Source: Anastrepha obliqua
Lineage: Eukaryota; Arthropoda; Insecta; Diptera; Tephritidae
Direction: 5' to 3'
Assembly (NCBI RefSeq): GCF_027943255.1
Contig: NC_072896.1
Location: 33,940,501 to 34,004,500 of the forward strand
DNA length: 64,000 nt
Shown here piece by piece: positions 43,726 to 55,298 of this stretch. The notes under the pieces are model-generated. The model was not told the DNA's origin and made no database searches. It was given only the letters and a program-made list of their open reading frames with translations. The position numbers and the translations under genes are program-made. Numbering within the stretch: position 1 is the stretch's first letter; every line of letters starts with the position of its first letter.

Positions 43726-44414
43726 GCCCTCTCGTTTTAAAACTGGGCCCTTTTCAGGCACTCAAAAATGAAATAAATATTATATTTACGTTGAAGAGAA
43801 AACGACGAGCAAAACACAAAACTTACAAGTGGCCGTAAGAGTGTCATTAATGTGACCGCAAATGCGAAAGAGGTTCGGAAGGAGAAACGACGACGTTGAC
43901 GTTGACGATGACGATTGCGACAGCGAGTGCGAGTGCGAGTGCACTTCACACAAGTTGTGGGTTAGAACATTTTTTCATTAGGCTAGAGTAGCCTTTTGAA
44001 AATTTAATAAATTATGTGTCTAAAGTTTGCATGTGTGTGTGTGAGTGCGAGCGAGCATAATAATAATGTGTGTTTGTTTGTTTGTGTGTTTATTTTAGTC
44101 GTGTGAATGCGTGAAGAATGAATTAAAAAATTATACCTTCATGACACAAAAAATATAAGGCGAAACGGCGCAACAAAGGGGCGAAATGTCAAGCGACTCG
44201 TGCATTCAAATGCAAAAATACATACTTACTATATATACATTTATACATATGTACATGTGCATATAGGACATCCATACAAGTATGTATGAATGTACAGTTC
44301 AAATGTATACTTGCTACAAAAAGTAAAAATACAGGCGTTGGTTCCTGCTTTTTACTATCTTTGAATGCTGAAAATAGTAAGCATTTTTTGTTTTAATAGA
44401 GCCGAAATTTATCC
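43726..44414. other. gene-free stretch with simple repeats
   Basis: Short repeats GACGTTGACGTTGACGATGA at about 43890-43912, (GCGAGT)n at 43920-43942 and a TG-rich patch at about 44030-44095. The arginine-rich open frame on the reverse strand here is produced by these repeats. Confidence 0.6.
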
Positions 44415-44416
44415 TA

Positions 44417-45315
44417 AAGGGTGGTTAAGTTTCAAGGGCCGGTGCTGATTTTGAAAAAAATTCAATTTTTTCAGGAAATTATTACCATTTCTCTTTATTA
44501 TGGTAATATTGGTACAGCTCAATTACGTATGGAACAAAATATCGGCCAAATGGCCGCCACGGCCTCGGCGGCACACCTTCATCCAATGGCCCAAATTTCC
44601 GATGACGCTGAGGCATAATTGAGGTTCTATGTCATTAATGTGGCGAATTATCTCATCCTTTTGCTCTTGAATTGTTGCTGGCTTATCGACGTACACCTTT
44701 TCTTTCAAATAACCCCAAAGAAAGAAGTCCAACGACGTCAAATCACATGATCTTGGCGGCCAATTTACATCGCCGCGACGTGAGATTATTCAGCCATCAA
44801 ATTTTTCGCACAAAAGAGCCATTGTTTCGTTAGCTGTGTCACAAGTGGCACCGTCCTGTTGAAACCACATATCGTCCACATCCATATCTTCCAATTCGGG
44901 CCATAAAAAGTTCGTTATCATCTCACGATAGCGAACACTATGCACAGTAACTGATGCCGCCGGCCCATAAACCGCACCAAACAGTCACTCTTTGTGGGTG
45001 TATTGGTTTTTCGGCAATCACTCTTGGATTATCATTCGCACAAATGCGGCAAGCGGGAACTCTGCTTACTGACGAATCCACTGAGGTGAAAATGTGCCTC
45101 ATCACTGAAGATGATTTTCTTCACGAAGTGCGCGACATGCATTTTGATTTGAACGCCCGTTTTCATAATAAGCGTGAATAACTTTAACGCACTGCCCGAT
45201 TGTGTATCTTTCCATGGGTCAAATTGAATTAGTCTGAAATTCAAAAATGTGAAAGGAACTTGACGTTTCGGTGTGGTTCACATTCAACATCGGCCCTTAA
45301 AATTTAACCACCGTT
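44417..45315 (-). mobile_element. rosa-type DD41D mariner, copy 3, N-terminally deleted
   Basis: TIRs AAGGGTGGTTAAGTTTCAAG (44417) and its partner ending 45315 are flanked by TA at 44415-44416 and 45316-45317. Reverse-strand transposase: an MERYT-like start near 45220 (decayed), then KMHVAHFVKKIIFSDEAHFH, again skipping the DNA-binding half. The second Asp (QQDGATCHT, near 44850) and third Asp (DLTSLDFFLWGYL, near 44735) are both present. It ends CRRGRGGHLADILFHT with a stop near 44525. A small deletion removes part of the EAGQEVTV stretch, and single-base lesions shift the frame. It is the best-preserved catalytic core of the three rosa copies. Confidence 0.9.
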
Positions 45316-45339
45316 TATAAAGGGGTGCCTCAATTAGGG

Positions 45340-46440
45340 TTACATTTTGGCTATATAACACAACTATGCAGGCAAGTTTGCTACATGGCGTCATTGCTTG
45401 GTGGAACTCGCTGGAAAGAAAGACATCAGTTAAGCACGTGGAGAAAGTCCATATACTTACCCTCATTGGAATCAGTAAGGCGCTTCGAACCACTTCTGGT
45501 CTAGCGCTTTACGCTATGCTGAATGTAATACCCAAACGGAACTTTTTCCATTCATATGCCCTAAAGGGAGGAGTGGATGGGGCTCAGCATTTGAAGGCAG
45601 GACATAGCAAATATGTTTACGTATGGCTCGAAGCTGGACGGAAGGGTTAGTGGGGATTTTTCTCCCTTCAAGCTCTAATGTGGTCTGTAAGCCCAATGTT
45701 TTGCTGTAGAGTTTTTCAAGCGGAAGTAGTTGCAATTTAGGAAACATTGAGGTGGTTGCCTACTTCTATAACTACAGTAAAGGACATAAATATCTACTCC
45801 GACAGCCAAGCGGCAATTAGAATCTTGGGCTCGCTGCATGTGCGTTCGAAATTAGTCGAAAAATTACTGATTTTCCTCTCGACTGCATCCAAATACTTCG
45901 ATATTACGCTTACTTGGGTTCACGGTCACAGTGGCATGGAGGGAAACTGCTGGGCTGATGAGCTTGCTAGATAGGGGACCCTGGAGTTCATTTCATAACG
46001 AAATGAGAGAGTTGGGATTCCCTTGATAACCTGTGGACTACTCTCGGAAATATGGGACTCAAATCAATTCAGCGAGCGCAGGGCTAGTGCGGAAACGTGC
46101 AAAGTCAGGAGATCCTCCTGGCCATGAGGAGATCGGGGGAACTTCTAAGGCTAACAAAGCCGCAGCTCTCGAATTCGGTGGGTATCCTTACCGGACATTG
46201 TCATTTAGGTATCCATTCGGTGAGACTTGAGATTACTTCAAGTCGTTTCTGCGAAAGCTGTCTACAGAAAGAAGTGTAATCACCTCAGCAACTTCTTCTA
46301 AGTTGCCCTGCTCGCGTCGGCCGAAGATTCTCGCATCTGGGCTCTCAATGTTTAGCTACACCTGCGGATATTGCAGTTTTAATTTTTTTTACACACCTGG
46401 TGAATTTTATTAGTAACTTGAAGCGTTAAATAAAAATGTA
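45340..46440 (+). pseudogene. RNase H-bearing LINE C-terminal remnant
   Basis: The RT-thumb/linker region reads MQASLLHGVIAWWNSLERKT near 45366 and GISKALRTTSGLALYAMLNV (the usual ITGALRTTPTxALxxLL block). RNase H follows: INIYSDSQAAIRILGSLH (catalytic Asp) and ITLTWVHGHSGMEGNCWADE with LAR. The end reads SVGILTGHCHLGIHSVRLEI and FCESCLQKEV, then a frameshifted LLSCPARVGRRF. Several stops. A different subfamily from the copies at 25455 and 50290 by sequence. Confidence 0.82.
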
Positions 46441-46990
46441 TTTAGCCGCTATTGGTCGGCGTCCTCCAATCCTAAGCCCCTTCTTTCTTTTTTTCCACCT
46501 GTTTGGTTCTTTTCTCTCGGTTTTCTCCTGTATGTGGCATCAGAATGGACGAATTTTTATTCGGGTGTCGGTAGGACAACCATTTATCCTATACTGCCAA
46601 GACTATTCACCAGTGGCTGACATAAAACAGTTTTCGTAATCCTGGTGGATAGAATTTGCTTCGTTGGAATTCCTTCTGTTGCATTTTCTACGGTTGGCGC
46701 GTTCTCGGATAACCAGATTTCCATTCTCATCAAAGTGATCGACCAATTTTGTATTATGATTGGGATTTTTTTTTCATTAAAATATTATGCAGCATAGTTT
46801 TATTAGTTAAAGTCTCAAAGCCAGCAATAAAAAATGTTAGTGTAGCTGGCATCTTCTTTATAGCCAGCATTCAAGTTATCTATGTAGTCCTCAGATACCC
46901 GATTTGGTTGTCGAGGGATTTCAACAAGAGAAGAATTCCGACTATCAAAAGTGAACTTAACAAACTAACAAAACTGCATCCAAGAAAAAA
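46441..46990. other. unassigned stretch
   Basis: No recognised gene or repeat. Confidence 0.4.
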
Positions 46991-46992
46991 TA

Positions 46993-48221
46993 CAGGGTGA
47001 CTAAAAATAAGTGTATACAACATTTTTTAATGAAAAAAATTTATCTTTGATAGTAGCTCAAAACCAATTGTGAAATTTTAATGGCCAATGTTTGAGTAAC
47101 ATTATATTCATCCAGTTTCGAAGTGGCCACCTTTAGCACGCATACACAAGCTCAAACGTTTCAAAAAATTTTGGGCTATACGCCGTAGTTCGTCTACCTA
47201 ATGCGATCCCACTCTCGACGCTACGCTCGCTTCACGGACTCCAAAGTTTTATGGCGATTTGTACAGGCCCTTGCTTCCAAAATCGACCATACGCTGTAAT
47301 CTAGCGGATTCAGATCCGGTGAGTAGGGTGGCCATTCATGGGAAGTAATGAAAGAGGGGAAATTTGCTTTGCACTACTCTTGGGTTGTTTTTGCTCTGTG
47401 GGCTGATGCCGAGTACTGTTGAAACGCCCACTTAGCGTCACCAAAGTGTTGCTGGGACCAGGGAAGAACAACTCCTTCTAATATGTCTTGACGGTAAACT
47501 TTTTTATTGATTTTGACTTCTTGGTCTATGAAAATCAAAAGAGTCTTGCCACTGGTACAAATTCCACCCTATACCATGACAGATCGCGGATTTTGACGAT
47601 GTTCAACAATGGACGAAAAGCCCCTGGACGCTTCTGTAGACAAATTTCTGCCGTTTTGATGATTGTGAGCTTGTTCAACGGTAAACAACTTCTCATCCGT
47701 AAAGACGATTTTTTCCCAGCACGTACCTGCGGCCTGACGTGTCTTTCGAGTCTTACTTCCTTTTTTTCATCCATGAGCAGCTGGCATTTTTGTAGTTTAT
47801 AAGGCTTAAGTCCAAGTTTTTTTTTTGCTATAAAGCGAACTAATTCACAATTGATTCCTGTCTCACGAGCAATTTTCCTCAACGAGACCATAGAATTTCG
47901 TTGAACTCTTTTTTTGATGATTTTTCGGTTGTTGGAAGTGTTAACAGTTCGTTTTCTTCCTCTTCCAGGATGGTCACCTTCATTACCAAGCTCCTTAAAT
48001 CGTTTGATTGCAGCAGAAACCAATGAACGTGCTATAATAGCTGAGCGACTACTTGACATCGTTGCACAAAGTATTTATAAAGATCTGGAACAGGAACGAA
48101 AACTTGTTTTTGCACTTCAGAACACACACAACAATCACAAAATAAGAGCATTCGCTAAAAAAAGTTTACATTCATCTAATTGCACAGAGAAGTTTGTACA
48201 GAGTTATTTTTTGTCACCCTG
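46993..48221 (-). mobile_element. DD37D (maT-like) mariner, second lineage
   Basis: The TIR pair CAGGGTGACTAAAAATAAGT / CAGGGTGACAAAAAATAACT is flanked by TA at 46991-46992 and 48222-48223; 1,229 bp. The reverse-strand transposase starts MSSSRSAIIARSLVSAAIKR (48059). It has a GRGRKRTV linker and a second helix-turn-helix with SMVSLRKIARETGINCELVR, then a shift near the first Asp. Later pieces read SQQHFGDAKWAFQQ, then YSASAHRAK and WPPYSPDLNPLDYSVW. The second catalytic Asp is Tyr (QQYSASAH), and 37 residues, counting one stop, lie before the third Asp. TIRs differ from the 33724 lineage. Confidence 0.9.
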
Positions 48222-48289
48222 TAAAGGAACATAAGAGCTACACCATGAAAATAAAACTTAAAAAATTATGAGTAGAAAAAAACAACGAT

Positions 48290-48740
48290 TATTAACTTTG
48301 GAAAGCGAGGGTGCGCGTGAAACGGCCCATACAAAATAACGCTCAAATTACAAGATTCTATCGATATTCTATTGTCAGGTGGACTGAGAAATGGGGGAAA
48401 CAATCAAATAAATCAAAATCTGTTCTAGTGGATTTCACAAACAAAACAATATCACAAATACCCTTCAAAATACACTCAGCAATTGTGCCAAACGTCAGTA
48501 GCGCCAAATACCTATGAATCACTCTGGATACTCAACTAAGGTGGAAAGAACGTGTTAAAGTCAAAGCTGCAGAGCTCAATCTGAAATTTCAAAAACCTTA
48601 TTACCTAATGGGCAGAAAGTTAAACTTGTTAATATAAAACTAAACTCTTATCTATAATCAAGTACTAAAGCCTGTTTGGACATACGACACACAGCTATAA
48701 AAAATGTTAAACTTACTCTAAAATTTCAGTATTATTTTAG
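48290..48740 (+). pseudogene. jockey-like LINE reverse transcriptase fragment
   Basis: The frame reads TISQIPFKIHSAIVPNVSSA with KYL, then ITLDTQLRWKERVKVKAAEL and NLKFQKPYYLMGRKLNL, then YNQVLKPVWTYDTQL. This is the jockey-clade segment that usually reads KYLGMTLDxRLxWKxHIxxKxxEL ... YKxxLxPIWTYGIQLWG. Two stops and a frameshift. About 150 codons of homology only. Confidence 0.78.
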
Positions 48741-49640
48741 AATGCAGTATACGTTAACTTTTTCGGACTAGTGTACCTTCATATAAGTGCAAATGTAAGT
48801 ATGTGAAAGGGATATTTGCTAAGTGTAGGAAAACGGAACACACATCTTTCGGGTATGGTGAGGCAAAAGTTTCGTTTTGCTTAGAAGTGCAGCAAGCAGC
48901 TGATAAGGCGGTAAGGGCGGGCGGTCGCAATTGTGGCCACTTAATTATCATACGAGCGTATGAAGAGTACCGAGCCGCAAGCAGTTGGGTGGAATAAGAA
49001 ATTTTATTGAAGTGGTAAAAACGCCAAATGCAAAAAGAAACAAGAAGACGCAAAAAAAAAAGAACACCGCGTATTAGAATGAATATAAAAACACATAAAA
49101 AAGTAAATAAAAAAAAAAAAGGAAAACAAACAACAAAAATAAATAAATTGAAATAAAAAAATAAAATAAAATAGAAGAAGTGAATTAAAAAATACAAACA
49201 AAAACACAAACCAAAAGAAAAGTAAAATAAATAGAAAATGCTTACAATAACAATGCACACCGTATTGGAGCGACAATGGCGATGCATATGAGCATAAAAA
49301 AAAACAAACAAAGCGGGAACACTTGACATTTGCCGCCGGTGCAGAAATCTTTGAAGAAACACAAATTCTCGCCAAATGTAGAATAATACAAGTAAACAAA
49401 GAATTTGCCAAGAGAATATAAAATTCATTTGTGCAACTCACAAACCCACAAACAAAAAATGTGACGCAGAACGGTTGAAAAATTGAAAGATTAATGGAAT
49501 TAAAATGGATGTAGAAGGTCAATGGGAAAGTGGTGCCAGTTGCTTGAAAACATTATTATTTATGTTATTGCTGATTAATTTTGTCCTATTACAAGATATG
49601 CAAAATTTGACCGTTTTTGAGATATAAGATTCTAAAATTT
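48741..49640. other. gene-free stretch, A-rich
   Basis: An A-rich region at about 49030-49240 gives long but low-complexity Phe/Leu/Tyr frames on the reverse strand. No gene is supported. Confidence 0.6.
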
Positions 49641-50033
49641 CAAAACTTCGTGCTATGATTGTCGCAAAAAAATTGAAGTTCGGTGTTTAGCTGCAGGGGG
49701 CATCACTTTTATTTGTCTTCCCTTACCCATTTTTGGTCATTTGGCGGCAGTTATTTGGGAATAAAAGCAAAGTAAGAGCAAAATAAAGGCAAAGGAAATG
49801 CAAAGCTGTTTTTATTGGAGCCAACATAGCTCATGAAGTGCTAGCCACACAGGGAGTGCTGATGAAGAGGCCTGGTGAATTATAGTGAGTTTCTGGGCAA
49901 GGAATGTCTAGCTTTTTGTTTGGCGGACGAAATAATTATCATCATTAGCATCGTTTGTTTTATCTCCCGTTGGAGCATAGGGCCTCAATGAGTGAACAAT
50001 GAGGCTGTGAAATTTAATAATATTTGATGAGAT
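49641..50033 (+). repeat. ~390-bp direct repeat, copy 1
   Basis: CAAAACTTCGTGCTATG, TTGAAGTTCGGTGTTTAGCT, GCAAAATAAAGGCAAAGGAA and TGAGTGAACAATGAGGCTGT recur in order at 52843-53249 with scattered differences. No open frame. Identity of the repeat is unknown. Confidence 0.8.
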
Positions 50034-50289
50034 GTACGATTTTTTCAGGTCTTAATTATTTATTTATATATATATTTATTTATAACAAATTATACAATAA
50101 TAAATTACAGTATAAATTAAAAAAAGCGACACTAGCTACGAGGCTTTCAGTCGTATTTTTAATAGAAAAAATGTTAATTTATTTAAGTCCCGTAGATTCA
50201 GTGGGATGGAGTGAAATGTAAAAAATTATACTGATTAAAACTAAGCGGTTATTGTTATACTCTCGTAGAAGAATAAAATAAATTAATAC
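50034..50289. other. AT-rich spacer
   Basis: AT-rich, with (TA/TTTA)-type runs around 50055-50105. No gene. Confidence 0.4.
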
Positions 50290-51330
50290 TTTAATCTGCG
50301 CTAAATTAAATTTAAGATATCCTGGTTTCTTAAGAAATTGTATATTGTCACGATATTGTCATAGTTAGGTGTAGATAATGCTCTACTCAGGTTAATGTTG
50401 TCAGCGGTTTCGTACTCCTTCGTTACTGGACATTGGTTAATCAAGTGCTCCACTGTGTTTGGACCGCCGCACAAAGGGCAGCAGGACTGACTTTTTCTGG
50501 TTAGAAGGTGTGAGTGGGTAAAAATTGTATGACCCAGTCTTAGACGAGTATACGGCTTCAAAAAATTAGGGGTCAGACTCACCGGATAGGATGGCGTTAG
50601 TCTCTTTGGATTTAGTCTGTAATAGTGATGTCCTTGCGTTGTCCAGTCTGCTAGATCGACATTACGTCTTTCTTTCTTTATGGCGTTAAACAGGTCCGTT
50701 TTGCTTATAACTTTAAGCAATAAGTGTAGGAGATTTGTTGACATTTTTAGCAGTCGTATCAGCTGCTTCATTTCCTGAGATTCCTGCATGAGCGGGTATC
50801 CACATTAGTTTGATTTTGTTTGGTGCTGCAATAAGTGAATTTCTAGTCGATGAAATAATTTTGTTCAAATTAGACGGTGATTTGATTGCTGTGATGCATG
50901 ATTTGCTGTCAGAACAAATTATATACTTCCCTTTGTTTTTCTTTGCATACTCAACGGCTAGTTCGATTGCCAAGGCTTCAGCAGTGAATATTGTACACAT
51001 TGGATACAGAAGCTATTGTGATATTGCGGCTCCATCTTGGTTGATTACGGCCAGAGATGTATAGTCCGAAGTCTTAGATCCATCAGTGAAAATGAAGTTC
51101 CATCCAGATGTTCTATAACGTTCAAATGTCTCCGAGAATGTAGCTCGATATACCGTGGTTGGTGTGTTTTGCTTAGACAAGCTGAGTAAGACATCTTCGA
51201 ATGATCTGGGGCTAATGAGCCAGGGAGGGAAAGTTTCGCTCGGTAAAGAGTTATGAAATTCTCCTTGGCGAAAACGAGGGACCTTGATATAGATGATAGT
51301 ATCCTCGGCTGCGTTTTTCGTAAAAGTCTT
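50290..51330 (-). pseudogene. RNase H and C-terminal part of a LINE (I/jockey-like)
   Basis: The reverse strand reads a linker with FRQGEFHNSLPSETFPPWLI and TFERYRTSGWNFIFTDGSKT (RNase H first Asp). It continues with FTAEALAIELAVEYAKKNKG (Glu), YIICSDSKSCITAIKSP (Asp) and IKLMWIPAHAGISGNEAADT. After a frameshift near 50750 comes YRLNPKRLTPSYPVSLTPNF, TRLRLGHTIFTHSHLL and the zinc-knuckle CCPLCGGPNTVEHLINQC. The stop is near 50301. RNase H catalytic residues D-E-D are intact. Two lesions: a stop after DGAAISQ and the later frameshift. The RT is absent. Confidence 0.88.
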
Positions 51331-51425
51331 AATTAAAAGGTATATGAGTTAATAAAAATCTTAAATAAAATAGTAACACCCAGCTTTGACAAGTGAAAAT
51401 TGCTGCTTTATAAATTTTTGAATTA
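51331..51425 (+). repeat. ~95-bp direct repeat, copy 1
   Basis: TTAAAAGGTATATGAGTTAA and TAAAAATCTTAAATAAAATA recur at 51642-51735, with a shared AAATTGCTGCTT end in both. Spaced about 310 bp. Confidence 0.8.
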
Positions 51426-51641
51426 ACCATTTTTTACCAAGACAAAAAAATGTTTAAGTAAACAAATTTAAAGAAAACAAGTTTTTAAGAAAAAAGTTCT
51501 AAGAAAAAATGTATACGGAAAGATATTTTCAAGAAAAAAAATAAAAAACAAAATTATTTGAAAAACAATATTTATATTTTGTTTGTAAATCTATAATACT
51601 TTTTTTAAAGTTAGTCCAAACATACGATTTTTCGGCTTTTT

Positions 51642-51735
51642 ATTAAAAGGTATATGAGTTAATAAAAATCTTAAATAAAATATTGACAAAACAGCTTTCA
51701 CAGGTAAAAATTGCTGCTTCATAAATTTTTGAATT
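51642..51735 (+). repeat. ~95-bp direct repeat, copy 2
   Basis: Second copy of the unit at 51331. It is followed by an A-rich degenerate tract (about 51738-51885) with repeated AATTTTTAAGAAAAAA-like steps. Confidence 0.8.
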
Positions 51736-52842
51736 TGTAAGAAAAAAAAAAAAATTGGGGAAAAAATTTTTAAGAAAAAAAAATTTGGGGAAAAACATTT
51801 TTAATAAAAAAATTGAAAGGAAAAAAATTTTTAAGAAGAGAAATTTTAAGAAAAAAAATTAAAGAAAAAAAAAATTATTTGAATTGAATAACCAAAGTAG
51901 GTTCAGGCAACTCATAGCCCTCCCTAAGAACAAACTAGGAATGCTCACAGGAATTCACACAGATCACTACAGATAGTGAATCCAGCTGCACAGGTATGAG
52001 ATAAGGCTTACTAACTCCCGTCGTTTATGTGACCACTTTTTTGGTACTCCAGCATATTTTCTTCTTGAATATCATACTATAGCGCGAAGAAGGATAAGAC
52101 ATTCGGCCGAATGTGACCAGAAGAAGGTAACATACACTCAGTCCAGCTCAGCTCTATTTTAGATTTATTAAGAGAACTCGGTTCGGATGAGGCACTGTCT
52201 TGAGTAGATACCGGAAGGTAGAAGTGAAGACTTTATTTTCATTCATTAATTCAAAAATTTTTTTTTTTAATTAATTAGAAATCAATAATTTACCAGAGTT
52301 TCTCAGTAAGTCCCTGGATTGCAGTATTTTAGTGTATTGTGGATGCTTAAAATTACAAATCTTTAATATCTTTGCTCTTGAGTATCTCTCATCGCTCAAA
52401 GTTTGCCTTAAAGTAAAACAAAATATTTGCAGTATAAATACAACAACACCTTTAAAACGGCTTACCATATAAAGTGGCAGTTATCTCTTCGTTTGATGGA
52501 ATAAATTTCTTTCCAAAATCAGAAAAGCTTTCCCTTCCAAAATTTCCTGCAAACTTTCGACTGATTTTCTCATCAACTGCATCAACAAAAAATTCGAACG
52601 TTTGATACAAGTGGAAAAAGCCATCACTCTGAGTTTACCCTTTGGAAGTTTACGTTAGGTGATTTTCGCAGTAAAAACTCAATTTGATGTGAGAAAAAAT
52701 GCCGAGTTTTGGCCTAACTGCGGTACCAAAAAAATAGGTAAATAATGCGAAAATGCATTTGATGCCCTCTAGACCTTAGAGACGCGCGGAAATCGCTGTG
52801 TGCGGAAATATTTCTCTGCTCGTATGTGTGTGTAAGTAAATG
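51736..52842. other. gene-free AT-rich stretch
   Basis: A purine-rich degenerate tract to about 51885, then unassigned sequence. Confidence 0.5.
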
Positions 52843-53249
52843 CAAAACTTCATGCTAGGAGACGTCGCAAAAAAAATTGAAATTCGGTGTTTGACTGCAG
52901 GGGGCGTCGCTTTTACTTCTTTCCACTTTGCCGTTTTTGGTCATGTGGTGGCATTTTTTTTGTAAGAAGCAAAGCAAGAACAAAATAAAGGCAAAGGCAA
53001 TGCAAAGCCGTAATACTTGAATATGCTTTTGCCTGCTATTTTTATTGGGGTAACATAGTTACAGCCGGGAGTGCTGATGAAGAAACCTAATGAATAACTG
53101 AGTGTTGCTAAGGAAAGGATCTCTTGACTTTTTTGATGAGCGCATTAATCGTCGTCATTAGCATTGTTTTCTTTATCTGCCATTGGAGCATAGGGCCCCA
53201 ATGAGTGAACAATGAGGCTGTGAAAGTTAATAATATTCAATTAGATGTA
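52843..53249 (+). repeat. ~390-bp direct repeat, copy 2
   Basis: Second copy of 49641-50033. Here it has about 30 extra bases (TACTTGAATATGCTTTTGCC region near 53013), and a LINE fragment starts at its end. Confidence 0.8.
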
Positions 53250-53250
53250 A

Positions 53251-54140
53251 AATGAGAAATGAATACGGGCTAGATGTTCACTGTCTGTTCATTGATTTCA
53301 AAAAAGCCTTCGAAAGTATTAAAAGAAATAGGATCCAGCACATACTGCTTATTCTTGGAATACCTGCGACACTAATAAGGCTCGTGATTTAAAAGAAATT
53401 TTCCTAAAAATTAAGAATATTGCGTACGGTATTGGTCTTTTTGTAGACGAGGGCACAACCAAATATCTGATGAAAGAAAGATGCAAAATTTCCATGTGAG
53501 AGCCTATACTTTTGAAGCAGTGCAGCATTTTAAGTACCTAGGAGTTATGTTCGCATGTAGCGGTGATTCAACTACCGCAGTCAGGGATTGCATCAACGCC
53601 GCCAACAAAGCGAATTACGCCCACCTTAACTTGTTCATGTCCCGACTTTTGTCTAAAACTACAAAGTTAATTATGCACAAGACCCTTATTCGACCAATCC
53701 TAACGTATGGTTGTAAGGTATGGCCTATGGTTGATGACTGTGCGGAGATTGCTAGCATGGAAAGAAAAATTTTAAGAAAGATCTTTGGCCCAATAAGAAT
53801 GGATGATGGTACCTATAGAATTCGATTGAACTCTGAACTGAACGATCTAACTTAGCACGAGACAGTTGTACGTTTTGCTAAAGCGCAGCACATGGCTGGG
53901 ACATGCGATCAGTACGCCGACTGACTGTGCTGTGAAGAAAGCCTTGACAGGAAAGCTAATGCGCGTGAAAGCCAAAGGCAGACCGAGGAATCGTTGAATA
54001 GGCACAGTGGACACCGAACTTTAGAAGTTGGGATTACGAAACTATTAAGCAACAGCTCCTGATAGACCCCTTTGGAGGAGCATTTTGAAGGAAGCTTTGG
54101 TGTACCCCGCGCTGCAACGCTGTGAAAGAAGAAGAAAATT
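53251..54140 (+). pseudogene. RTE-like LINE, second subfamily
   Basis: The RT region starts MRNEYGLDVHCLFIDFKKAF with the motif-A Asp. After a damaged middle comes FEAVQHFKYLGVMFACSGDS, AANKANYAHLNLFMSRLLSK, TLIRPILTYGCKVWPMVDDC and MERKILRKIFGPIRMDDGTY. Then a stop after LNDLT (53853) and a shifted tail with the GRPR-type linker. The 3' end has (GAA)n at about 54125-54136. Related to, but clearly distinct from, the family at 15095. Confidence 0.82.
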
Positions 54141-54147
54141 ACATGTA

Positions 54148-55296
54148 TCGGTCAGCCCATAAGTTCGTATTTTACCCATAATTTCACGTTTGAACGATTT
54201 TTGCATACAAAAAATTATTCGCGGAATAAAATGGAATCTTCGGACGCGTATAAGAGGCATATTTTGTATTTTTTTTGTAAAAGTGGTAAAAATGCAACAA
54301 CTGCTGTTACAGAAATAAACACTGTTCACGGAGAGGATACCGTGAGAGTGAGGACTGCGCAAAAGTGGTTTTCAAAATTCCGAAGTGACACCTGCGACGT
54401 GGAGGATGCCCCGCGCTGATCGTCCTGAACTCTTTAACTCCGACGCCTTGCTCGAACTCGTGGAAACTGAGCCAAATTTGACAGTCGATATGATAGCTCA
54501 GAGGTTAAATTCATCGCATGGAATAGTTCACAGGCACCTGGTTCAGTTGGGAAAGGTTTCCAAGCTGGGAAAATGGGTTCCGCATAAACTTTCCGTCGTC
54601 AACCTTCAGCAGAGAATGAACGTGTGCTCTCAGCTGCTGCAATGGCTTGAAAATTGAAGTTTTCTGAACTGTATCGTTACTGGTGAAGAAAAATGGGTAA
54701 TTTACAATAACCCTGATCGCAAACGCCAAAGGTTAGATAAAGAGGAAATATCAGAACCGACCCCTAGAGATGGCCTTCGCCCCAAGAAGATTCTCCTGTT
54801 TATTTGGTGGGATATGGGCGGTAATGTTTATTATGAACTTCTGGAAACACACCAGATAATAACTGCTGGTTATTATTCCCATCAGCTATCAAACCGATAA
54901 TAGACGCAATGTTTTGTTTCACCACGACAACGCAAGACCTCATACCGCAAGGCAAACATTAGGCAAGCTGAACGAGCTCGGATGGGAGCTAATGCCGCAT
55001 CCACCACACTCTCCGGATATTGAACCTTGTGATTATCAACTTTTCCGTGGACTTCAATCCCATATGAGTAACAAGAACTACTCCTCAAAAGAAGCTATAA
55101 AAAGGGATATCGAAGCGTATTTTGGCACCAAGAACAACAAATTTTTTGAGCAGGGAATTAAAAATTTGCCTAAACGTTGGGAAGACATTGTAAATAATGA
55201 AGGAAAATATATTATTGATTAATAAATACTCTAAGTATCATTTTTATTAATTTTAAAACCACCTTTAAAAAACGTACGAACTTATGGACTGACCGA
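54148..55296 (+). mobile_element. mariner (DD34D), full-length sibling of the 12085 element
   Basis: TIRs TCGGTCAGCCCATAAGTTCG and TCGGTCAGTCCATAAGTTCG (read inward from the right end) are flanked by TA at 54146-54147 and 55297-55298; 1,149 bp. The transposase starts MESSDAYKRHILYFFCKSGK at about 54231 and continues with GEDTVRVRTAQKWFSKFRSD. After a shift near 54415 come TVDMIAQRLNSSHGIVHRHL and GKWVPHKLSVVNLQQRMNVC. The first catalytic site is TGEEKW, Asp changed to Glu. A deletion and stops sit near 54890. HHDNARPHTARQT and PPHSPDIEPCDYQLF keep second and third Asp 34 apart. The C-terminus NNEGKYIID is intact. Confidence 0.92.
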
Positions 55297-55298
55297 TA

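Noticed and set aside
43737..43949. Arginine-rich open frame (-)
   Set aside because: Produced by simple GCGAGT and GACGTT repeats on the other strand.
48754..49522. Two long overlapping reverse-strand open frames (224 and 172 codons)
   Set aside because: They run through A-rich sequence, giving Phe/Leu/Tyr/Cys-rich low-complexity peptides in two frames at once. No domain, no start context.
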